From a virus, in IMG/VR virus record IMGVR_UViG_3300006853_000031, positions 1 through 39,377 of that record: a stretch of DNA of 39,377 bases. One strand, given 5' to 3'. The position numbers and the translations under genes are program-made. Shown here piece by piece: positions 7,087 through 15,278 of this stretch. The first letter of the stretch is position 1. Each line of letters begins with the position of its first letter. The notes beneath the pieces were generated by a model. The model ran no database searches. It was not told the DNA's origin and was given only the letters and a program-made list of their open reading frames with translations.

Positions 7087-8277
7087 ATGTCAGCACGTTC
7101 AGACCTCATCAACGCGGCCGCAACCGTCCTTTCCAACCCCACCCCCACGCCGGCGCCGTCCGATGCAGTGGAATCGGGTAAGCCGCCCACCGAAACGGGC
7201 CTTATGGGTGCCGTGGCCGCCGACCTTCAACACGAACCCGAAGCGGATGCCACCCGGGTGACGGAAGAGGAAGCCGAGGGAACGGAACCGGCCGAAGGGA
7301 CGACCGAAGCCACGGCGGAGCCCGAAAAGGCACCCGAACCGGCCAAGCCCGAGCCCGAGAAGCCGGCCAAGCCCAAGTTTGATGCGAAGGGTTATGCCAA
7401 CCAACACGCCGCCCTAACCCGGCGCATGAAGGCCGTAGAGGCAGCCGAACGTAAGGTAACCGAGATTATCGGCCTCAAAGAAGCCGAGTTTATGTCCCGG
7501 GAAGAGAAGATCGCCGCCCTGGAGAAGCTCGACGAGCTCGACGAGATGGCCCTGATCAAGCTTGCGGCCGAACGCCGCGGTAAGTCGGCCAATGACATCC
7601 TGCGGGCAGCCCTGTGGCAGCAAGCCGGTTATAAGCAGGAACAGAAGACCGAAGGCCAAGACGATACGGCCGAACTTGACCCTAAGATCTTGAAACTTAT
7701 CAAGGCTTCGGAAGACAAGCTCAAGGCATTTGAGGATGAGGTTAAGGCCGCCCGCAAGGAAGCCTCCGAAGCCAAAGAAAAGCTTACCGAGCGCGAACGC
7801 CGGGAGCTCGAGTACGAGGACAACGCGATCCTTCATACGATAGCCCAGACCGCCCTCAACCTGGTCAACGAGAAAGCGGACAAGTTCCCATACATCGCCG
7901 CCGAGAAGCCCGAGAAGATCGTTGAGAAGTACCTAGAGGTTGCCAACGAACAGGCCCGGCTTGGGTATGACCCCGACCCCGAGGCAATCCTTGAACATCT
8001 AGACGTTCTCCACGAGCAAGAGTTCAACTCTAGGTACGAGCGCTTGCAGCCGCACCTATCTAAGACCAAATCTGCACCTGAGGCGACAACTGCCGCCCCT
8101 CCGCCGGCACCCCCGGTGAGTAAGAGTCCCGAGTCTCTTCAAAAAAGCTCGAGCGGGCCGAAAGCCATTACCAATGCGCTTACCGCCCAAACGGGGCCAG
8201 GAACCTCGGGCAAACGTCTCCGCGATCGGGACCTGATTAACGACGCTGGGGATTTCCTGAAGTCGAAAGGCTTCTAA
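7087..8277 (+). CDS. Capsid scaffolding protein
   Basis: 396 residues, mostly charged and helical. An acidic, Pro/Glu/Ala-rich N-terminal third (TEEEAEGTEPAEGTTEATAE, then PEKPAKPK) is followed by a long coiled-coil region (about residues 130-260, e.g. EEKIAALEKLDELDEMALIK and KLKAFEDEVKAARKEASEAK). The tail is basic and low in complexity (KSPESLQKSSSGPK). Composition and position between portal and major capsid gene are typical of scaffolds, which template the procapsid and then leave. No protease motif is seen. The start is ATG 7087, 14 nt after the portal stop, with only a weak ribosome-binding site. Confidence 0.8.
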   Translation: MSARSDLINAAATVLSNPTPTPAPSDAVESGKPPTETGLMGAVAADLQHEPEADATRVTEEEAEGTEPAEGTTEATAEPEKAPEPAKPEPEKPAKPKFDAKGYANQHAALTRRMKAVEAAERKVTEIIGLKEAEFMSREEKIAALEKLDELDEMALIKLAAERRGKSANDILRAALWQQAGYKQEQKTEGQDDTAELDPKILKLIKASEDKLKAFEDEVKAARKEASEAKEKLTERERRELEYEDNAILHTIAQTALNLVNEKADKFPYIAAEKPEKIVEKYLEVANEQARLGYDPDPEAILEHLDVLHEQEFNSRYERLQPHLSKTKSAPEATTAAPPPAPPVSKSPESLQKSSSGPKAITNALTAQTGPGTSGKRLRDRDLINDAGDFLKSKGF

Positions 8278-8424
8278 AACGACACTCGGTCCGCCTAAGG
8301 GACCTTAAATACTTAGGCAATCCCCGGACTCCGGGAGCCGCCAAACGCGCAAGCGGACCTTAACCACGCGCGAAAACCGTCTCCTAGTGCCTAGCCCAGG
8401 GCCCAAAACAGGGCGTGTCCAGGA
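8278..8424 (+). promoter_or_regulatory. Structured leader of the major capsid gene
   Basis: A 147-nt non-coding gap, unusual in a genome where genes overlap. It holds a hairpin GCCTAAG (8293-8299)/CTTAGGC (8312-8318) with a 12-nt loop, a second hairpin CCCGG (8323-8327)/CCGGG (8331-8335) and a weaker CCGC/GCGG stem (8338-8356). The 9-mer GGACCTTAA occurs twice (8300-8308, 8355-8363). AGGA directly abuts ATG 8425. No bacterial -35/-10 pair was found. Likely roles are mRNA stabilisation or processing for strong capsid expression, or an unrecognised phage promoter or partial terminator. Confidence 0.5.
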
Positions 8425-9654
8425 ATGTCTAGTTTCAGTATGTCCACGGCCGTCGAGCTGCTTAAGCGGCTTTATCCGAATGGCCTAGAGGAAATGCTCT
8501 ACAAGAAGGTCCCCACGTACGGCGTGCTGGGGAAGATGAAGGACTTCCGAGCCGAGGGTGAGTTCCTCGTGTGGAAGTATTCAACCGGCGGTGGCGCTTC
8601 CAGCGTCTTCGCAAACGCACAGGCCAACAAGGGTGCGGCTTCGTTTAAGCGTCCGTTCATCACCCGTACGAAGGAATACGCCTTGGCGTCCCTCGACGGT
8701 GAGTTCATGGAAGCTTCGCAGGGCCGTCCGAATGCGGTTGCCAGCGGCTTCAAAGTCGCGATGGACGACGCGCTTTATAACATCTCCCGTTCGGTGGGCT
8801 TCCAGCTCTTCCGCAACGGCGGTGGCGCACGTGGCCGCTTGCTTTCAAGCGCCTCGGGTACCGGTACCGTAACCGTAACCCTTACCTCGGACAGCTCGAT
8901 GCAGGGCTTCGAGCGCGGGATGTGGATCCAGTCGGCTTCGACCGACGGCACCAGCGGCTCGGTAAACCCGGGCAAGGCGATGATCACGGCCGTCAACCGT
9001 GTAGCCAAGACGCTGACCACCTCGGCGGCGTGGAACACCCTGATCCCGGCGATTGCGGACAGTGACTACCTGTTCCGCGACGGCGACTTCGGAAACGTCA
9101 TCAAGGGCTTTGAAGCATGGTGCCCAAGCACCGCTCCGACCGGTGGTGACTCGTTCTTCGGTGTCGACCGCAGCGCAGACCCCGACCGTCTAGCGGGTAT
9201 CCGTTACGACGCCTCGGCGGGTGGAACCATCCAAGAAATCTTGGTGGCCGCTTCGGCGCTTGCCTACGACTTCGGAAAAGACCCCGACCTCGTGGTGCTT
9301 AACCCCTTGGACATGGCCAACCTGATCAACCAGGTTGGCAGCAAGTCCGAGATTCAAATCCCGACCGACAAGCCGGCAATCGGCTTTAAGGGTCTGTCCC
9401 TGTACGGCGCAGCCGGAACGCTCTCGATCATGAGCGACCCGTGTTGCCCCCGTTACAAGGCCTGGATGCTTACCCAGGACACCTGGGAAATCTGGTCGAT
9501 CGGCGACGTGCCGAAGGTGCTTAACCGCGACGGTCAAGAGACCCTCCGCGAGGCGAACGCAGACGCGGACGAACTCCGTGTGGGTGGATACCTCCAGATG
9601 GTTTGCACCGACCCAGGCGCAAACGTCAACATCACCCTGCCGTCGGCAGCCTAA
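8425..9654 (+). CDS. Major capsid protein (HK97-fold type)
   Basis: 409 residues. Recognised by order (portal, scaffold, capsid), size and sequence style. An N-terminal helix LLKRLYPNGLEEMLYKKVPT (residues 9-28) precedes the E-loop-like region FLVWKYSTGGGASSVFANAQ (about 48-67). A spine-helix-like segment GFKVAMDDALYNISRSVGFQ follows (about 108-127). The C-terminal half is an A-domain-like beta/alpha region containing DPDLVVLNPLDMANLINQVG and ending ADADELRVGGYLQMVCTDPG. It forms the icosahedral shell. A second ATG at 8440 (MSTAVELL) is possible but lacks a better ribosome-binding site. The 147-nt structured leader and the downstream terminator suggest a highly expressed unit. Confidence 0.88.
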   Translation: MSSFSMSTAVELLKRLYPNGLEEMLYKKVPTYGVLGKMKDFRAEGEFLVWKYSTGGGASSVFANAQANKGAASFKRPFITRTKEYALASLDGEFMEASQGRPNAVASGFKVAMDDALYNISRSVGFQLFRNGGGARGRLLSSASGTGTVTVTLTSDSSMQGFERGMWIQSASTDGTSGSVNPGKAMITAVNRVAKTLTTSAAWNTLIPAIADSDYLFRDGDFGNVIKGFEAWCPSTAPTGGDSFFGVDRSADPDRLAGIRYDASAGGTIQEILVAASALAYDFGKDPDLVVLNPLDMANLINQVGSKSEIQIPTDKPAIGFKGLSLYGAAGTLSIMSDPCCPRYKAWMLTQDTWEIWSIGDVPKVLNRDGQETLREANADADELRVGGYLQMVCTDPGANVNITLPSAA

Positions 9655-9674
9655 TAGGACTTTAGAGGACTAAC

Positions 9675-10202
9675 ATGACTGCTTATAGCGAACTTGCACA
9701 ACGCGCACGCGCGGCAAACCACGACGTTACCGACCCGTCCGCTACCGTAACCGGTAAGGATGTCGCAGAACGAGCCCTCGTACGTACCCCGTACCAGGTC
9801 GACACAGTGGCGGAAGGCGCAGCGGCCGACGTCATCGGCGAAAAGACCGTAGTTGCCGTTCCGGCATCGCAGTTCCCCAACGGGGCAGAGGTCGTAGAGA
9901 TCCAGTTCCGTTCGGACACGGCGATTACGGAAAGCACCTCGGTTTACGCGACCGACACCTTCACCAGCCGCGACTCGCTCGGCGTAAGTAACCTTACGGC
10001 GGCGACCCTTACGACCAATACCGTGGCGAACGCCGGAATCGGAACGACCGTGGCGCACAAGAAGTACGCAGCGACGCTTTCGGTCACCCTGGCGAACCGC
10101 GTTGTTCCGGCTGACGGAACCCTGACGCTTACCCGCGCCAAGGCTTCGACCGGCACGCAGCTTCCGGACTGTCACTACACGGTCATTCTCAAGGCTCTGT
10201 AA
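9675..10202 (+). CDS. Probable capsid accessory/decoration protein
   Basis: 175 residues, beta-rich and Thr/Val/Ala-rich (AATLTTNTVANAGIGTTVAH, ATLSVTLANRVVPADGTLTL), with a short helical N-terminus (SELAQRARAANHDV). It lies 20 nt after the capsid gene and before a strong terminator, so it should be made in amounts similar to the capsid protein, as decoration or cement proteins are. No named family was recognised; a minor head or fibre protein is the alternative. No signal or membrane segment. Confidence 0.6.
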   Translation: MTAYSELAQRARAANHDVTDPSATVTGKDVAERALVRTPYQVDTVAEGAAADVIGEKTVVAVPASQFPNGAEVVEIQFRSDTAITESTSVYATDTFTSRDSLGVSNLTAATLTTNTVANAGIGTTVAHKKYAATLSVTLANRVVPADGTLTLTRAKASTGTQLPDCHYTVILKAL

Positions 10203-10210
10203 TCCATAAC

Positions 10211-10235
10211 CAGGGGGTCTTCGGACCCCCGCTTC
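10211..10235 (+). terminator. Strong UUCG-tetraloop terminator after capsid genes
   Basis: Perfect 7-bp stem GGGGGTC (10213-10219)/GACCCCC (10224-10230) closed by the loop TTCG, i.e. the extra-stable C(UUCG)G tetraloop, followed by a short pyrimidine tract GCTTCCTT. It sits directly after the capsid/accessory pair. The U tract is weak, so it may act as a partial terminator and as a 3' barrier that protects the capsid mRNA from exonucleases. Confidence 0.85.
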
Positions 10236-10250
10236 CTTACCTGTGTAAGG
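10235..10250 (+). terminator. Second hairpin in tandem with the terminator
   Basis: CCTTAC (10235-10240)/GTAAGG (10245-10250), a perfect 6-bp stem with loop CTGT, starting in the pyrimidine tract of the first hairpin. It may back up termination or form an alternative structure. The remaining bases to the next start (10251-10292) contain an AGAGGA purine run but no recognisable promoter. Confidence 0.5.
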
Positions 10251-10292
10251 ACCAACAAGGGTCCCCGAAAAGAGAGGACCGAATAGGCCACC

Positions 10293-10673
10293 ATGGCGGA
10301 ACGTAACTTTGATTTTATGGAAACGATCGGGCGTAAGAAGCGCCTGGTCTCGGGTAGCTGGGCGCCGAACGGTGGCTCCACGCTCGTTGCGGCAGACACC
10401 TACGGCTACGGCTTCACCGTCGCCTGGACGTCGACCGGATTGTTCACGATCACCTTCGCGAACACCTACCGTCGGCTTCAGTCGGTAACGGTTTCGTTGC
10501 AGCTTGCCTCCGGCGACGACAAGTACCTCCAAGTTGGAACGTACACCGCCGCATCGCGGACCCTGACGGTCCGTGTATGGGACGCTTCTGGCGCCGCAGT
10601 TGCAGACGTCGCAGCCGACGCCAACAACCGCATTCACTTCTCCTGCGTCTTCGACGACTCCTTCCAGGCGTAA
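10293..10673 (+). CDS. Small beta-rich virion protein candidate, 126 aa
   Basis: After a polar N-terminus (MAERNFDFMETIGRKKRLVS), the protein looks like one beta-sandwich with alternating strands (YGYGFTVAWTSTGLFTITFA, RRLQSVTVSLQLASGDDKYL, TLTVRVWDASG). Gene context (between capsid and adaptor) suggests a head decoration, cement or head-fibre protein. No family was recognised. ATG 10293 follows a purine-rich AGAGGA stretch about 15-20 nt upstream, a rather distant ribosome-binding site. Confidence 0.55.
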   Translation: MAERNFDFMETIGRKKRLVSGSWAPNGGSTLVAADTYGYGFTVAWTSTGLFTITFANTYRRLQSVTVSLQLASGDDKYLQVGTYTAASRTLTVRVWDASGAAVADVAADANNRIHFSCVFDDSFQA

Positions 10674-10678
10674 TCTAG

Positions 10679-10939
10679 ATGGCTTTGCTTTCTAGAGAAA
10701 AACCGGAACCGGAAGAGAAGCCGGATACCGATCAAGCCGACGAAGGTACTTCGTACGACGCACTTGCCGACGAGCTCGGGGACATCCTCGGGCTCGATTC
10801 GGACAAAGCAATGCGCCTGCGCGACGTGATCTGCAGCCTTGCCCGCGAAGAGATGGAAGGCGGCTCGGACGAAGAAGAACCGGCGGAAGAAAAGAAACCG
10901 TCGGGTATCGCGATTCTGATGAAGAGGGGGGCGCCGTAA
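10679..10939 (+). CDS. Small acidic protein, 86 aa
   Basis: Very acidic and Glu/Asp/Lys-rich (KPEPEEKPDTDQADEGTS, EEMEGGSDEEEPAEEKKPSG) with a central helix (YDALADELGDILGLDSDKAM). No family recognised. The start codon sits at the edge of a TCTAGA...TCTAGA inverted repeat (10674-10679/10691-10696) and has no Shine-Dalgarno, so initiation may depend on ribosomes finishing the gene 5 nt upstream. Position suggests a head-completion or chaperone-like helper, unproven. Confidence 0.5.
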   Translation: MALLSREKPEPEEKPDTDQADEGTSYDALADELGDILGLDSDKAMRLRDVICSLAREEMEGGSDEEEPAEEKKPSGIAILMKRGAP

Positions 10940-10955
10940 CCCCTCCTGAGGTTAC
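10936..10955 (+). promoter_or_regulatory. Hairpin hiding the adaptor gene's Shine-Dalgarno
   Basis: GTAACC (10936-10941)/GGTTAC (10950-10955) forms a 6-bp stem with an 8-nt loop. It buries the GAGG (10948-10951) that lies 7 nt before the GTG start at 10959. The stop codon of the previous gene (TAA 10937-10939) lies in the 5' arm. A ribosome ending the upstream gene would open the stem, so this is a likely translational-coupling switch. Confidence 0.45.
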
Positions 10956-10958
10956 GTA

Positions 10959-11657
10959 GTGGCCTATTCCCGCGCACAGCTCAAACAACAGATCCGACAG
11001 CGCTGCGACCTTGAAAATACTTTTTTCGAGGGGGACGTAGAGCTCGAGGGCCATATAAATGACAGTGCGGCGGTCCTCCACGACCTGCTAATCTCGGCCG
11101 CCAACACGAACTACGCGATCGAGCGAGCAACGTTCTCGACCGTAGCCGGCACCTCGACCTACACGATTCCGACGTCGAACTTCTACCGCCTCGTGCGGAT
11201 GGGTTGGGCGATCGACGATCTCGAGTATCCGCTTTCGCCGTTTGAGGAAGCGGACGTAATCATTCAGTCGGCATCGGCTGGACAGGGATGGGGACCGGGA
11301 TGTCTACCGCGCTATGAGCTCTCACTCAGTGCCGATTCGATATGGCGCATTCGGTTCGATCCGCCACCCGATACGGTCACCACCATAAACCTCGTCTACC
11401 ATACGGTTCCACCGACGTATGACGACGATGCCGACCCGGTATCAATCCCGTTTGCGGATTACATCGTCGTAGAGTCGTGCATCCGTATCAAGGATAAGGA
11501 AGACCGCGACACGGGACGCATGGAACGCGAGCGCGCGATGATCCAACGTCGCATCGAGGACTGGGGTGCAACGTTCGACCGTGCCAACCCGCATCGTACG
11601 ATCGATGCGCCGCAGCCGTGGCGTACGGCCAACTATCGCACGGGGAGACTGTTCTAA
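10959..11657 (+). CDS. Head-tail adaptor (SU10-adaptor / gp4-like)
   Basis: 232 residues starting at GTG. The N-terminal helices AYSRAQLKQQIRQRCDLEN and ELEGHINDSAAVLHDLL (residues 2-45) followed by a beta domain with TSTYTIPTSNFYRLVRMGWA and a late helical segment RIKDKEDRDTGRMERERAMI match the general plan of short-tail phage adaptor proteins. These form a ring under the portal. The start is chosen because GAGG lies 7 nt upstream. It comes after the capsid genes and before the tail hub, as expected. Family assignment is by pattern, not alignment. Confidence 0.7.
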   Translation: MAYSRAQLKQQIRQRCDLENTFFEGDVELEGHINDSAAVLHDLLISAANTNYAIERATFSTVAGTSTYTIPTSNFYRLVRMGWAIDDLEYPLSPFEEADVIIQSASAGQGWGPGCLPRYELSLSADSIWRIRFDPPPDTVTTINLVYHTVPPTYDDDADPVSIPFADYIVVESCIRIKDKEDRDTGRMERERAMIQRRIEDWGATFDRANPHRTIDAPQPWRTANYRTGRLF

Positions 11658-11660
11658 CCC

Positions 11661-12071
11661 ATGGCTAGTGGTGCAACCGGCCACCAGCATGGTTTGAAGC
11701 GTCCGCCGCTACGGACGGTGCGCAGCGTAGCCCTGGACGACGAAGCCGCGACCAAGAACAACGACGCGGTTTCCGACGCAATCGGCGATATACCGACCAC
11801 GTATTATACCGAAGGTCAGTTGCTGTCTGGATCTACCGACGCGGACATCAGAAAGAAGGTCGTAACCTTCACCGCTAGCACGTTGGATCAAACCCTCGCT
11901 CACCGGTTGGGTGGTGAGTGCAAGGCTGCGATCGTCGGACTCTTGACGACCGCTGGAACGTTTCCGGTCGTAGTCCAGGCCGCGGTCGTGGCACCTAAAA
12001 CATCCGACAAGTTCATAAGGCTTGTGGCCAACGCCGAGTGCGTCGCAACTATATGGTGCTGGCGACCATGA
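11661..12071 (+). CDS. Hypothetical virion protein between adaptor and tail hub, 136 aa
   Basis: No family recognised. The N-terminus is basic (GLKRPPLRTVRSVAL), then there is a polar linker. The C-terminal half is a small beta domain (AAIVGLLTTAGTFPVVVQAA, FIRLVANAECVATIWC) that reads like a bacteriophage surface or tail appendage domain. Its stop overlaps ATG 12068 of the large tail gene (ATGA), so the two are co-translated and probably partners. Confidence 0.55.
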   Translation: MASGATGHQHGLKRPPLRTVRSVALDDEAATKNNDAVSDAIGDIPTTYYTEGQLLSGSTDADIRKKVVTFTASTLDQTLAHRLGGECKAAIVGLLTTAGTFPVVVQAAVVAPKTSDKFIRLVANAECVATIWCWRP

Positions 12072-15000
12072 ACGACGTGCAGTGGTCAGAAATTGAACTG
12101 CCAATTGGCGGGCACGACGAAGGCGTAGACAAACGCATTCTACCGCCCGGCAAGTTCGTTTCCGTTATAAACGGCGACTACGTCAAACCGGGTACGATCC
12201 GCAAGCGCCCAGGCATCCGTCGTCGTGTAAGTTCATTCGCAAACGATTTCCCGAAGGGCGACCGCCTGGCGCGTTGGCGTAATCAGATCTTCGTATTCGA
12301 TCCGGAAGATTCCGTTGCGGTCCACCAGATTAACGAGATCAACGGTGACTATCCGCAGCTTCCGCCGGGCGGAATGCCGCCTATCCCCACGGCGACGGTG
12401 CGGGCTACTACGGTTAACAATGACCTAACGCGGGATGTCTTCGCCGATGTAGCGGTTACAACCAATGGCTTCCTAGTTTACGGCATACTTGGGCGCCCCG
12501 GCTCGGGTGGCGGCAAGGCCGGTGCATCTGTCCGCGTAGTCGAGGTTTCGAGCGGGTCGGTCGTACTTGAAGAACAAATCCTTCTTGGAAATAACAACGC
12601 AGGTTATGTACGAGCCGCCGCAAGTGGTGATATGGTTCTGGTAACCTGGAGCGGAAGCATAGTCGCCGTTAATAACGAAATCCGTGGCATCATAGTCGAC
12701 TGTACGACCGAAGTTCCTACCCTAATCGGCGCTGGTACTATCCCCAAGACCGCAGAAGTCTTGGTATCGGACGTTAGCGACGGCTGGCTCGCGCACGATT
12801 CTGTCGGGCTTACGGTTACGACGAGTCGCTGGGCCCTTGTGTACCGGCAGGCGGGTACGGACGACCTGAAACTTGTACAGGTCACCTATTCCGGAGGGTT
12901 TTCGTTTGCAAGTACCACGGTCGATACTGCGGACGTTACGCATCTTTCCGTAATCGTCGCCGCCGACGGCCAAGATATCGTAGTCAGTTGGGCGCGATTG
13001 TTAGTTGGTCCTGCCGGTGTAAGAATTTTCCGGTATGCGGTTTTCGACGAAGCCACCCTGGCTACGGTTCTAGCCAAGACCATCTGGCATTCTACGACGC
13101 TTACAACGGTACTTGCCACGGCAATTGGCAAGTTTCAGAACGGTTCGACCGACGATTACACCCTCTTTGCCTCTTATACACGCGGCGGGTCTGTCTCTCC
13201 GCCCGATTCAACTCCGATTACGGCGTGGTGTCAGGCCACCCGCTCCGGTATGTCCGGGACGCCTCGACAGAAACGGCGAATCTACATAACCGGTAAGCCT
13301 TGGGTGCAGGGGAACCGGCAGCACATCTGGACAGCTACCGAACACGGCGTTGCAACGACCGGGGGTAAATCTTACACCCAGGTTCTTATCTCGGTTCCGA
13401 ATTATCCGGAACGGATGTACCGAGCGAGCGAATTGCCCGGTGCCACGATCGAAACAACCGGGTTCCCACAGGCAGCGGCTCCGCCATTCATCCAAAGCAC
13501 GGGGCTGCAACTGTGCCAGCCCGCTTCGTATGCCTTGATCGACGGTACATATCATACCTGCCAGCACGTCATTTATGTGCCTCTGGAAGTGCGAGTCGGC
13601 CCGGTCGACTGTCAGGTTCGTTACGACCATCTGGGCCGCTACAGCAACGTCGAGTTCGGCGGTTCGACCTATTGCACGGGCGGTGTTGTAACCGAATGGG
13701 ACGGGGCGAAGCTGCGCGAAGTAGGCACCGTCCATGCATCCATTCTCTTTGGACTTGTAAGTGCCCTTGGCGGTTCATTCGCCGATACGGGCAATTACTC
13801 ATACCTAGTGGTTTATGAATACATCGATGCCCAGACCCAACGGCACCGGTTTCTGAAGAGCAACGTTTTGACCGTAAACGTTGCGAATGCAACGGACAAA
13901 GTCGAGCTGCGATTTGAACCATTGACTCTGACGCGAGCCCAGCGCTACGGCGCCCAGAATGCCGAGGAACTCGGTAAGGTCTATATGACCATTTATCGTG
14001 CCCGCGAGGCAACTGGTAACCTGTTTCAGCGTCTGTTCCAGTATTCCGAGACTCCGACTGCCCTGGTTAACGATCCGACGTCTTTGAACTACCTGACCTA
14101 CACGGACACCGGGGAGGACAACGTCGACAACGAAGTCCTTTTCACCGAAAGCGGCGAGTTTCAAAACGACATGCCCTACGGTGGGGCGACCGCGATATGC
14201 GTTCACAAGGACCGGCTGTGGCTGGCCGGTGGTATGGACCCCGAAATCGTCTGGTACAGCAAGCCCCGGGTAGACGGATTGCCCGCCGAGTTCTCCCTGG
14301 CCTTTACCTTCCGCATCCCAGGCGAAGAAGTCGTAGCGCTAGGGTCCCTGGAAGGCGCCCTAATCGTCTTTTGCAGCCGGGGTATCTATGCCATAGACGG
14401 CGACGGTCCCGACGTTACAGGACAAGGTAGGCCCTTTGACGTGCCACGTAAGATCAACGCCGACTCGGCGTGTATCGGCCCGCGCGCGGTTATCGAAATA
14501 CCCCAGGGGTTAATATTCCAAACCCGCAACGGACTCTACCTGATCGACCGTAAGCAAAACATCAATTACATCGGCGAACCCATAAAGGACACGATGCTCC
14601 TTTACCCGATCGTCCGGGGGGTGGCCAACGAATCCCGTCGCGGGGAGGTCATGTTTGCCCTTAATGATAGCGCCGGGACGGCGGGCACGGTGGCCGTCTA
14701 CAACTACCTCCAGGGCATGTGGAGCCTCTGGAACCACAAGAAGCGGGATTCGGACGGTATACTCAACGACCCGACCCCCTGGTCGGACATTTCGGCTTGG
14801 CTGGACCGCGAGGTCGTATATCTGGCCCAGAATGGCTGTCTGTATGAGCAACAGGCGGCGGCGAACGTACATAGCGACGACCTGCTGTTCTATGGCCTGG
14901 ACGTCGAAACCGGTTGGATCAGCTTTGGTCGTCTTCAGGGATACAAGATGGTACGCAAGGCCGGGGTTTTGCTCGAGCGGTTTGGGGCACACGGTCTGAC

Positions 15001-15274
15001 GCTCGGCCTGAAGTACAGCTACCAGGAGACTGGGGGTTCTACCCTGGTTTGGCCGGAAGTTCGCATTACAGACATTGGGGCGGTTGAGTGGCTTCGGGTT
15101 ACGGTACCCCGTAAGAAAACCCCGGCAATAAGGCTCAGACTGACCGAAACCTCTCCGCAGGCACTAGAAATCGGCCAGGACATGGATACGCCCGGATTTG
15201 CGATCGATGGGTTCGCATTCCAGATCGGCATGATACCTGGCTTGAACCGGTTGCCGGCATCACAATCGGGATAA
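12068..15274 (+). CDS. Large tail hub/nozzle protein (P22 gp10 or T7 gp12-like)
   Basis: 1068 residues from ATG 12068, chosen because it overlaps the previous stop by ATGA; the in-frame ATG 12038 would overlap coding sequence. The N-terminus holds the motif NGDYVKPGTIRKRPGIRRR (about residues 36-54), which resembles the 'variable residues, G, then RPG' opening of short-tail nozzle and stabilisation proteins. The body has many beta-strand pairs that suggest a propeller. The C-terminus closes with PGFAIDGFAFQIGMIPGLNR, as in P22 gp10-type proteins. It follows the adaptor, as a nozzle should. No enzymatic motif. Confident as a tail structural protein, less so about the exact homologue. Confidence 0.75.
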   Translation: MNDVQWSEIELPIGGHDEGVDKRILPPGKFVSVINGDYVKPGTIRKRPGIRRRVSSFANDFPKGDRLARWRNQIFVFDPEDSVAVHQINEINGDYPQLPPGGMPPIPTATVRATTVNNDLTRDVFADVAVTTNGFLVYGILGRPGSGGGKAGASVRVVEVSSGSVVLEEQILLGNNNAGYVRAAASGDMVLVTWSGSIVAVNNEIRGIIVDCTTEVPTLIGAGTIPKTAEVLVSDVSDGWLAHDSVGLTVTTSRWALVYRQAGTDDLKLVQVTYSGGFSFASTTVDTADVTHLSVIVAADGQDIVVSWARLLVGPAGVRIFRYAVFDEATLATVLAKTIWHSTTLTTVLATAIGKFQNGSTDDYTLFASYTRGGSVSPPDSTPITAWCQATRSGMSGTPRQKRRIYITGKPWVQGNRQHIWTATEHGVATTGGKSYTQVLISVPNYPERMYRASELPGATIETTGFPQAAAPPFIQSTGLQLCQPASYALIDGTYHTCQHVIYVPLEVRVGPVDCQVRYDHLGRYSNVEFGGSTYCTGGVVTEWDGAKLREVGTVHASILFGLVSALGGSFADTGNYSYLVVYEYIDAQTQRHRFLKSNVLTVNVANATDKVELRFEPLTLTRAQRYGAQNAEELGKVYMTIYRAREATGNLFQRLFQYSETPTALVNDPTSLNYLTYTDTGEDNVDNEVLFTESGEFQNDMPYGGATAICVHKDRLWLAGGMDPEIVWYSKPRVDGLPAEFSLAFTFRIPGEEVVALGSLEGALIVFCSRGIYAIDGDGPDVTGQGRPFDVPRKINADSACIGPRAVIEIPQGLIFQTRNGLYLIDRKQNINYIGEPIKDTMLLYPIVRGVANESRRGEVMFALNDSAGTAGTVAVYNYLQGMWSLWNHKKRDSDGILNDPTPWSDISAWLDREVVYLAQNGCLYEQQAAANVHSDDLLFYGLDVETGWISFGRLQGYKMVRKAGVLLERFGAHGLTLGLKYSYQETGGSTLVWPEVRITDIGAVEWLRVTVPRKKTPAIRLRLTETSPQALEIGQDMDTPGFAIDGFAFQIGMIPGLNRLPASQSG

Positions 15275-15278
15275 CTCA

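Noticed and set aside
9651-10637. 328-residue open frame on the - strand across the accessory capsid genes
   Set aside because: It runs antisense through two well-supported + strand genes and the terminator, has an Arg/Gly/Val-rich composition and no ribosome-binding site; it is a codon-bias shadow.
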